A stretch of DNA of 6,980 nucleotides. Source: SVFI01 sp045546735. Lineage in GTDB: Bacteria > Bacillota > Clostridia > Lachnospirales > Lachnospiraceae. The DNA is taken from positions 1 to 6,980 of the forward strand of contig JAZQDJ010000086.1 in assembly GCA_045546735.1 (NCBI GenBank), written 5' to 3'. The translations under genes were made by a program, and so were the position numbers. The notes below the pieces were generated by a model that worked only from the letters and a program-made list of their open reading frames with translations, made no database searches and was not told where the DNA came from. Below, one piece after another: positions 1 through 5,360 of this stretch (the stretch's first letter is position 1; each line of letters begins with the position of its first letter).

Positions 1-606
1 CGGAATACGAAGATCAATCACACCGATTAAAATCAGGAAACATGCACCTGCCACAATAGCAACCATGCTTGTCTCACCGATTGTTCCGGCAGTTTTTCCG
101 ATTACCATATTATACACATTTACAACGCCGCCTTCTTTTAACACTGCAAGCGGTGTTGCACCTGTATATGCATCACAATTAAAATTTGTCATAATAGACG
201 TAAATGAAATTACAAGGAAACACCTTGCTCCGAGAGCCGGGTTCATAAAGTTCTGTCCGAGGCCTCCGAACAACATTTTAACTACCACAATGGCAAATAT
301 ACCACCGATAACACCAATCCACCAAGGCGCTGCCGGCGGAAGGTTTAATGCCAAAAGTAAGCCGGTAACAACTGCCGAGAAGTCACCGATTGTACTTTTC
401 TTTTTACAAATTTTACAGAAACACCACTCGGAAATCACCGCAGATGCTACTGTCACAAGCACTAACATAAGTGCATTTAATCCAAAATTAACCACACCGA
501 AAATCGTCGTAGGCAAAAGCGCAACAATAACGCTGAGCATGATTTTATTCGTCGTGATCGCCGCACGGATATGCGGATTGGATGATACTTTTCTCAGTCC
601 ACTCAT
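1..606 (-). CDS. rnfD: RnfD, Rnf electron-transport complex subunit D (partial, 3' end outside window)
   Basis: Membrane subunit of the Rnf complex, which passes electrons from reduced ferredoxin to NAD+ and pumps Na+ or H+. The reading frame is open from an ATG at 606 to the window edge (202 residues); the family is usually over 300, so the C-terminal third is missing. Visible features are the N-terminal SSNPHIR segment typical of NqrB/RnfD proteins, several hydrophobic helices (about residues 22-60, 76-112, 127-140 and 180-197), the conserved GQNFMNPALGARCF stretch at 117-130, and TGATPL at 148-153, where Thr151 is the expected site of covalent FMN attachment. AGGAGG at 616-621 lies 9 bases upstream of the ATG and overlaps the rnfC stop, so the two genes are co-transcribed and probably translationally coupled. 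A Cys-rich stretch, C-x-C-x2-C at residues 62-67, follows the second hydrophobic block. Confidence 0.93.
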   Translation of the reverse strand, partial: MSGLRKVSSNPHIRAAITTNKIMLSVIVALLPTTIFGVVNFGLNALMLVLVTVASAVISEWCFCKICKKKSTIGDFSAVVTGLLLALNLPPAAPWWIGVIGGIFAIVVVKMLFGGLGQNFMNPALGARCFLVISFTSIMTNFNCDAYTGATPLAVLKEGGVVNVYNMVIGKTAGTIGETSMVAIVAGACFLILIGVIDLRIP

Positions 607-619
607 ACTGCTTTTCCTC

Positions 620-1945
620 CTACTTTTTCTTTCTGCGGTCATCAAGAACCATTTTTCTCATAGATTTAATCTGCTGCGTTAAAGGACGTTTTGCCGGACA
701 CACAAAACTACAGCAGCCGCATTCACAACATTCCATACCGTTCATGGCAACAAACGCTTCTTTATCTCCACGCTCTGCTACTTTTGCTAAATGACTCGGT
801 ACAACACGTCCCGGACAAGCTTCCACACACATACCGCAGTTAATACAAGCCGTCGAAGGACTTGCCGAAACATCATCATGCAACAAACACAACAATGCAG
901 ACGCCGTCTTCGTCGTCGGTACATCTAAATCAAAAATACCAAAGCCCATCATAGGACCGCCGGAAACAATTTTCTCCGGTTCCTGAACAAATCCACCTGC
1001 TTCTTCAATCAGCTCATGATAATTCGTACCAATACGAACACGGAAGTTCTGCGGATTAGCAATGGCATCACCTGTCACAGTAACAATACGATACATAAGC
1101 GGTTTGTTTTCAAGAACTGCACCGTAAATTGCACAAATCGTATCTACATTATTTACCACACAACCCGCATCTGCAGGAAGCATGTCTGAATTAATCGCAC
1201 GTCCCGTTGCTGCATAAATAAGCTGACGCTCTGCACCCTGCGGATATTTTGTCTTAAGAGCTTTGACAACAATACGGTCCTCATCTTTTGTCAGTTCTTT
1301 TAATTTCTCGATACAATCCGGTTTGTTATCTTCAACCGCAAGAATACCCTTGGCATTGTCAAACAGTGCAAGCGAGCATTTCAGACCGCCTACTACACGT
1401 TCCGGTTCTTCCATCATTCTGCGGTAATCAGATGTAAGATAAGGTTCACACTCCGCACAGTTTACAATAACATAGTCAATCTTGTCCGGCTCTTTCGGAG
1501 AAAGTTTAACATGTGTCGGAAATCCTGCACCACCCATTCCGACAACACCGGCTTCTTGAATTTTCTTAATAATTTCTTCCTTAGAATGCTCCTCAAGCGG
1601 TTTACAAGGTCCGTAATCTACTTCATCATATTTCCCGTCGTTTTCAATTACAATAGAATTCACATTGTCTCCGACAACAATTCTGCGCGGCTCAATCGCC
1701 TTCACAGTACCTGAAACCGTCGCATAAATCGGGGCTGAAACAAATCCACCCGCCTCAGCAATCTTCTGTCCTGTCAAAACATAGTCGCCTTTTTTCACAA
1801 CCGGAACCGCCGGTGCGCCGATATGTTGTGACAAAGGATATACGAGGTCTCCCTTCGGTAACACGTCTTTAATCGGTTTATCTTTACTGAGGTCTTTTCC
1901 GTCATACGGATGAATCCCACCGGTAAAAGTTAATTTCCCTGCCAT
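620..1945 (-). CDS. rnfC: RnfC, Rnf electron-transport complex subunit C
   Basis: Peripheral cytoplasmic subunit of Rnf that exchanges electrons with NAD(H) through FMN and iron-sulfur clusters. From the ATG at 1945 the protein has 441 residues, the usual size in Clostridia, without the long C-terminal extension of proteobacterial RnfC. Order of features: N-terminal KLTFTGGIHPYDGK typical of the family; the Nqo1-like flavin/NADH region with GMGGAGFP (136-143) and NCAECEPYL (about 162-170); SGGPMMG near 328-334; and two [4Fe-4S] ferredoxin motifs, Cys367/370/373/377 and Cys406/409/412/416. The second motif also contains two extra cysteines. The 1945 start is preceded by a modest AAGGG (1952-1956) and matches where the family begins. 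An in-frame ATG at 1978 would add 11 residues and has a stronger GGGAGG, but at a long spacing of 11 bases; the frame stays open to a TTG at 2005. First gene of the rnf operon; rnfD starts 13 bases after its stop. Confidence 0.95.
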   Translation of the reverse strand: MAGKLTFTGGIHPYDGKDLSKDKPIKDVLPKGDLVYPLSQHIGAPAVPVVKKGDYVLTGQKIAEAGGFVSAPIYATVSGTVKAIEPRRIVVGDNVNSIVIENDGKYDEVDYGPCKPLEEHSKEEIIKKIQEAGVVGMGGAGFPTHVKLSPKEPDKIDYVIVNCAECEPYLTSDYRRMMEEPERVVGGLKCSLALFDNAKGILAVEDNKPDCIEKLKELTKDEDRIVVKALKTKYPQGAERQLIYAATGRAINSDMLPADAGCVVNNVDTICAIYGAVLENKPLMYRIVTVTGDAIANPQNFRVRIGTNYHELIEEAGGFVQEPEKIVSGGPMMGFGIFDLDVPTTKTASALLCLLHDDVSASPSTACINCGMCVEACPGRVVPSHLAKVAERGDKEAFVAMNGMECCECGCCSFVCPAKRPLTQQIKSMRKMVLDDRRKKK

Positions 1946-1982
1946 ATAGTGCCCTTCTTTCTTTATTTTATATCCCATATAC

Positions 1983-2045
1983 TTCAGAGCCTCCCTTTCG
2001 TGCAAGCACGAAGTCTGCGCTTGCGAAAATTCGCACGGCTCTGAA
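1983..2045 (-). promoter_or_regulatory. Structured leader of the rnf operon (three-way junction on paper)
   Basis: This 63-base segment holds three nested perfect inverted repeats. The outer stem is 9 bp (TTCAGAGCC at 1983-1991 with GGCTCTGAA at 2037-2045). Inside it are a 6-bp stem (1997-2002 with 2007-2012) closing a four-base loop that reads CUUG in the minus-strand RNA, and TGCGAA/TTCGCA (2022-2027 with 2030-2035). Read as minus-strand RNA it ends 37 bases before the chosen rnfC start. The junction contains AGGGAGG (1990-1996), a Shine-Dalgarno-like sequence partly inside the outer stem. It matches no riboswitch consensus that I recognise. It could be a cis-regulatory RNA, a 5' stabilising structure, or a copy of a dispersed palindromic repeat. 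Confidence 0.6.
1990..1995 (-). promoter_or_regulatory. Second Shine-Dalgarno-like site upstream of rnfC
   Basis: The minus strand reads GGGAGG, 11 bases before an in-frame ATG at 1978 that would extend RnfC by 11 residues. Two of its G bases belong to the outer stem of the leader hairpin, so the site would be partly hidden when that stem forms. It is stronger than the site in front of the ATG at 1945, but homology favours 1945 as the main start. Confidence 0.35.
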
Positions 2046-2072
2046 TAATATCATAACCTTTTTTAGTGAAAA
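2045..2072 (-). promoter_or_regulatory. Candidate promoter of the rnf operon
   Basis: On the minus strand TTTTCA (2067-2072; 4 of 6 matches to the -35 consensus) and TATTAT (2045-2050; 5 of 6 to the -10) are 16 bases apart. Transcription would then start close to 2038, so the 5' arm of the leader stem would sit at or near the mRNA 5' end. An overlapping -10-like TATGAT (2050-2055) has no good -35 partner. The region is AT-rich, so the match is suggestive only. Confidence 0.4.
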
Positions 2073-2096
2073 TTGCTATATATTTTGAGCATTTTG

Positions 2097-2105
2097 TGTT
2101 ATGAT
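2097..2105 (+). promoter_or_regulatory. Candidate extended -10 promoter of the nuclease-like gene
   Basis: The sequence TGTTATGAT fits an extended -10 element (TGn followed by TATGAT at 2100-2105, 5 of 6 matches to TATAAT). No convincing -35 lies 16-18 bases upstream; TTGCTA at 2073-2078 is 21 bases away. Expected transcript start is about 2112, giving a leader of about 35 bases before the ATG at 2147. It lies back to back with the candidate rnf promoter. Confidence 0.45.
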
Positions 2106-2146
2106 TGCATTAGCTTTTGGTAAAAGAATTATATGAGGAGCTTTCT

Positions 2147-3256
2147 ATGAAAACGATACAGACAATCCTGTCACCAAAACTATGTACTTATCCGCTCAAC
2201 ACAATCGCAGAGCCGGAAGACATTTTGTTTGTTGACATCGAAACAACCGGATTTACAGCCCGCACTTCCACGCTTTACATGATCGGTTGTATCTACTTTG
2301 AATTTGACAAAATACACTTAATACAATGGTTTGCCGAAAAACCGGAAGAGGAGAAAAAAATTCTCTCTGTATTTCTCCAGAAATGCAGAAGCCATACGAC
2401 GCTGATACATTACAACGGAAACAATTTCGACATTCCGTATATGAATCAAAAATGCAAGCAATATCATCTTGACGAACCGTTTTCCGACATGGAAGGGGTT
2501 GACATTTACAAGCGTATTATGCCATACAAAAAAATGTTACATCTTGATAATGTAAAGCAAAAAACAGTGGAAACCTATTTGGAAATCCAACGCGAAGATA
2601 AATATAACGGCGGAGAACTGATTAAAATATATAAAGATTATGTATCTGCCCCATCACAGGAAAAGGCACAGCTTCTTCTCCTACACAACGCAGATGACAT
2701 GCGCGGAATGTTACAGCTTTTACCGATTCTGTCCTATGCAGATATGTTTGTACAGCCTTTTAAAGTAACCAAAGTCCAGGCTAACAAATATACCGGCGAA
2801 AATGGACAAACGCAAACAGAGGTCATGATGAAACTTCGTTTTCCGTTCGCTTTTCCGAAACCGATTTCACTGACCGGAAACGGATGTCGCTTTGACGGTT
2901 TTGAAGCAGAAGGAAATTTGAAAGTTCCGATTTATTATGATACTTTGAAGTATTTCTACAGCAATTATAAAGATTACTACTATCTCCCTGCAGAGGATGT
3001 GGCACTGCATAAATCCGTGGCCACTTACGTGGACAAACAGTTCCGCGAACAGGCCAAAGCTACAACTTGCTACACAAAAAAAGAAGGTGCTTTTCTTCCG
3101 CAGTGGGATCTGATATTTACACCGGTCTTCAAAAAAGAATACGGCGATAAAATTTGTTACTTTGAACTGACTGAAGAAATCAAACGCTCACCGGCAGAAT
3201 TTTATAAATATGCGCTTCATATCATCGATATGCTGGCGCACGGAAAACCTGAATAG
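2147..3256 (+). CDS. Ribonuclease H-like (YprB-type, DEDD-like) exonuclease-domain protein
   Basis: Predicted cytoplasmic protein of 369 residues. The N-terminal half (about 20-205) has the order of motifs of RNase H-fold 3'-5' exonucleases: FVDIETTG with Asp30 and Glu32 (motif I), HYNGNNFDIPYM with Asp95 (motif II), then the DIYK...LHLDNVKQKTVE and GGELIKIYKDY stretches typical of YprB-like proteins (RNase_H_2 family), and HNADDMRGM with His180 and Asp184 (motif III, H-x3-D spacing). The C-terminal half (about 206-369) is rich in Tyr, Phe and Lys, has no signal peptide or membrane segment, and I do not recognise it. Substrate is unknown; a DNA or RNA nuclease is the reasonable guess. The ATG at 2147 has GAGGAG at 2135-2140, 6 bases upstream; an in-frame TTG at 2117 was not preferred. 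Single gene, divergent from rnf and convergent with cheR. Confidence 0.8.
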   Translation: MKTIQTILSPKLCTYPLNTIAEPEDILFVDIETTGFTARTSTLYMIGCIYFEFDKIHLIQWFAEKPEEEKKILSVFLQKCRSHTTLIHYNGNNFDIPYMNQKCKQYHLDEPFSDMEGVDIYKRIMPYKKMLHLDNVKQKTVETYLEIQREDKYNGGELIKIYKDYVSAPSQEKAQLLLLHNADDMRGMLQLLPILSYADMFVQPFKVTKVQANKYTGENGQTQTEVMMKLRFPFAFPKPISLTGNGCRFDGFEAEGNLKVPIYYDTLKYFYSNYKDYYYLPAEDVALHKSVATYVDKQFREQAKATTCYTKKEGAFLPQWDLIFTPVFKKEYGDKICYFELTEEIKRSPAEFYKYALHIIDMLAHGKPE

Positions 3257-3262
3257 ACCCCC

Positions 3263-3342
3263 AAAAAAGAAAAGGTCATATATTTCAAATTCAAGGCAAC
3301 TGTGCCTCCACTTCGTTGCCTTGGTTTGAAATATATGACCTT
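3263..3342 (-). terminator. Long hairpin terminator after cheR, possibly bidirectional
   Basis: An 18-bp perfect inverted repeat (3272-3289 with 3325-3342) encloses a 2-by-1 internal loop and a second 9-bp stem (CAAGGCAAC at 3292-3300 with GTTGCCTTG at 3315-3323), with a 14-base loop. On the minus strand it begins 2 bases after the cheR stop and is followed by a T-rich tract (TTTTCTTTTTT, ending at 3263), as expected of an intrinsic terminator. On the plus strand it lies 15 bases after the nuclease-like gene, but the following T tract is weaker, so termination there is possible and less certain. Confidence 0.8.
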
Positions 3343-3344
3343 AA

Positions 3345-4124
3345 TTACTCTTTCCCATAGAAAAATGAATTCTTACGATAATATCCCATCGCCTTATAAC
3401 CGATAATCTGCTCTGTACTTCCGATAAACAGACATCCACCGCTCACAATCGAGTTACTGAACTTGGCAAAAACTTCATCTTTTGCCTCCTCTGTAAAATA
3501 GATAAGCACATTTCTGCACACAATCAAATGACATTCCTTTTCATACGGATCTTTCAATAAATTATGCTGTCTGAATTCCACGCACTTTTTTATCTCTTCC
3601 GAAATCTGATAAGATGCCCCCACCTTAGTAAAATATTTCTCTTTCAAATCAGCAGGTACAGATGCGATACTCTTTTCTGAATATAAACCGACTTTCGCTT
3701 TTGCAATTACCTGTTTGTCAATATCCGTTGCAATAATATGTATCTGCGAAAGCGGAAGGTGTCTCGAAAGCGCCATAACAAGCGAATACGGCTCGTCCCC
3801 CGTCGAACAGGCTGCGCTCCATATTTTCAGATGCTTACCATATTTCTTAATCAATTCAGGAAACACATCCTTATCCAAAAGATCCCACTGCTCCGGATTT
3901 CGATAAAACTCCGAAACATTAATGGTAAGATAATTGACAAACTCCTCAAACATCTTCTCATCTGTTTTAAGCACGTGTACATATTTATCATATCCGCTGA
4001 TACCGTGCTTCGTAATCAACGTATCTATCCGGCGTTTCATCTGTTTTTCTTTATAAGCATTTAAATCAATTTTTGTCAGGTCATAAACTGCCTTTTTAAA
4101 ATATTCATAGTCAAACTCAGGCAT
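3345..4124 (-). CDS. cheR: CheR-type chemotaxis protein methyltransferase
   Basis: SAM-dependent enzyme that methylates glutamates in the cytoplasmic domains of chemoreceptors, opposing CheB during adaptation. The 259-residue length is normal for a single-domain CheR. The N-terminal helical domain (about 1-75) ends with TINVSEFYRN (67-76), including the conserved Arg75. The SAM-binding motif is SAACSTGDEPYS at 103-114, followed by ATDID at 132-136, the beta-subdomain region at about 155-185, QHNLL at 186-190 and CRNVLIYF at 203-210. The SAM motif has Ala105 where most CheR proteins have Gly (SAGCSTGEE). The start is supported by GGAGG at 4133-4137, 8 bases upstream. No other chemotaxis gene is in view; the gene lies 90 bases after the S1 gene on the same strand and may be read through from that operon. 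It implies the organism is chemotactic, presumably flagellated. Confidence 0.95.
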   Translation of the reverse strand: MPEFDYEYFKKAVYDLTKIDLNAYKEKQMKRRIDTLITKHGISGYDKYVHVLKTDEKMFEEFVNYLTINVSEFYRNPEQWDLLDKDVFPELIKKYGKHLKIWSAACSTGDEPYSLVMALSRHLPLSQIHIIATDIDKQVIAKAKVGLYSEKSIASVPADLKEKYFTKVGASYQISEEIKKCVEFRQHNLLKDPYEKECHLIVCRNVLIYFTEEAKDEVFAKFSNSIVSGGCLFIGSTEQIIGYKAMGYYRKNSFFYGKE

Positions 4125-4156
4125 AAAAACATCCTCCCGGCTATCGTATAATGAAA

Positions 4157-4186
4157 GAATAGACTGTATATAAATACAGCCTATTC
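4157..4186 (-). terminator. Hairpin between the S1 gene and cheR (weak terminator or processing site)
   Basis: GAATAG-A-CTGTAT at 4157-4169 pairs with ATACAG-C-CTATTC at 4174-4186 around a four-base loop. In minus-strand RNA the single mismatch becomes a G-U wobble, giving a continuous 13-bp stem, while in plus-strand RNA it is an A-C mismatch, which points to a role in the minus-strand transcript. The tail (TTTCATTAT) is a poor U tract, so it may be a leaky terminator, an mRNA 3' stabiliser or a processing site. Confidence 0.5.
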
Positions 4187-4214
4187 GTAATAAACTATTT
4201 ATTTCTTTTAAAGA

Positions 4215-5360
4215 TTATTCTGCATCATCTTCAGCAGCGATTACAGCGTCGATATCTACCGAAACAACGTCTGCATCTTCATCTTCTGCTTTTTCCTCTA
4301 CAGGATCCGGAGCAAGAAGTGCCTTCATGCTTAAGCTGATTTTCTTGTCAGCTGCATTGTAATCAACAACTTTAGCTGTTACAGCATCGCCAACCTTTAA
4401 TACATCTGAAGGTTTTTCGATGTGATCTTTTGAAATCTGTGATACATGAAGAAGAGCATCAACTCCTGCTTCTAACTCAACGAAAGCACCGAAGTCTGTC
4501 ATTCTTGCAACAGTTCCTTCTACTACATTGCCAACTGCATATTTGCTGTCAGCATCTTTCCAAGGATTCGTATCATCAAATTTAAGGCTGAGTGCGATTT
4601 TTGTTCCGTCAATATCTTTGATAAGACATTTCACAGCATCGCCAACCTTGAATACTTTCTTAGGATTCTCAACACGTCCCCAAGACATCTCAGAAATATG
4701 AAGAAGACCGTCAGCACCGCCGAGATCGATGAACACACCGAAATCTGTCACATTCTTAACGGTACCTTCAACAACATCACCAACTGCAATTTTGTCAAAC
4801 AGTTCTTTCTGTGCTTCTAATTTCTTAGCAACCAAAAGCTGTTTACGGTCACCGATGTAACGTCTTCTCTTCGGATTGTACTCTGTAATAACGAACTCGA
4901 TTTCTTGTCCGTCATATTTTGATAAATCTTTCTCGTATACATTTGATACAAGGCTTGCAGGGATGAAGATTCTGACTTCATCAACTACTACAGAAAGACC
5001 TCCTTCAAGTACCTGTGCAACTTTTGCTGTAAGAACTTCTTTGTTATTGAAAGCATCTTCAATTTTCTTGTTGCCTTTTTCAAGAGCAAGTCTCTTGTAG
5101 GAAAGGATAACCTGTCCTTCGCCGTCATTTACTTTGACTACTTTTACTTCCATCTTGTCGCCCGGCTTTAACACAGTCGTGAGGTCAACATTCGGTTCAT
5201 TTGTGTATTCGTTTCTAGCAAGAACACCGTCTGATTTGTATCCGATATTAAGAATAGCTTCATCTGCTTTTACATCGATTACTGTTCCTTCGACTACCTC
5301 TCCATTATGAATTGTTTTTAATGATTCTTCTAACATTTGTTCAAAAGTTAATTCTGACAT
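4215..5360 (-). CDS. rpsA: S1 RNA-binding domain protein (ribosomal protein S1-like, four S1 domains)
   Basis: RNA-binding protein of 381 residues related to ribosomal protein S1, which helps mRNA binding on the 30S subunit. Four S1 (OB-fold) domains are visible at about 19-89, 107-178, 194-260 and 277-346. The third and fourth are the most canonical (TDFGVFIDLGGADGLLHISEM and TDFGAFVELEAGVDALLHVS). The second is diverged, with an RRRY basic patch. The C-terminal tail (about 347-381) is strongly acidic. Four domains instead of the six of enterobacterial S1 is usual for Firmicutes, where the exact role in translation is less settled. The ATG at 5360 has GAGGAGG at 5370-5376 upstream; an in-frame TTG at 5378 was not chosen. 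The first 20 bases overlap the end of ispH in another frame, so the two are probably translationally coupled. In some Clostridium species IspH and S1 form one fused polypeptide. Confidence 0.93.
   Translation of the reverse strand: MSELTFEQMLEESLKTIHNGEVVEGTVIDVKADEAILNIGYKSDGVLARNEYTNEPNVDLTTVLKPGDKMEVKVVKVNDGEGQVILSYKRLALEKGNKKIEDAFNNKEVLTAKVAQVLEGGLSVVVDEVRIFIPASLVSNVYEKDLSKYDGQEIEFVITEYNPKRRRYIGDRKQLLVAKKLEAQKELFDKIAVGDVVEGTVKNVTDFGVFIDLGGADGLLHISEMSWGRVENPKKVFKVGDAVKCLIKDIDGTKIALSLKFDDTNPWKDADSKYAVGNVVEGTVARMTDFGAFVELEAGVDALLHVSQISKDHIEKPSDVLKVGDAVTAKVVDYNAADKKISLSMKALLAPDPVEEKAEDEDADVVSVDIDAVIAAEDDAE

Noticed and set aside
65..682. Long open frame on the plus strand with a hydrophobic C-terminal stretch
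   Set aside because: It lies antisense to rnfD and the end of rnfC, which are clear from motifs; its hydrophobic residues mirror the membrane-protein codons. No ribosome binding site or family resemblance.
1946..2005. N-terminal extension of RnfC from a TTG at 2005
   Set aside because: The TTG lies inside the leader hairpin with no ribosome binding site at normal spacing, and the extra 20 residues do not look like an RnfC N-terminus. The shorter 1978 alternative is kept as a finding.
1983..2045. Reading the nested palindromes as an intrinsic terminator
   Set aside because: Neither side is followed by a clear T tract on either strand, and the position just upstream of rnfC fits a leader structure better.
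2117..2146. TTG start 10 codons upstream for the nuclease-like gene
   Set aside because: The ATG at 2147 has a well-spaced GAGGAG, while the TTG has none and begins only a few bases after the expected transcript start.
3738..4064. Plus-strand open frame of 108 codons
   Set aside because: Antisense to the SAM domain and N-terminal domain of cheR, with no recognisable motif or ribosome binding site.
4138..4150. Possible sigma-28-like or sigma-A promoter for cheR around TATACGATAG on the minus strand
   Set aside because: The -10-like bases are present, but no TAAA or TTGACA-like -35 was found at proper spacing, so it is not listed as a feature.
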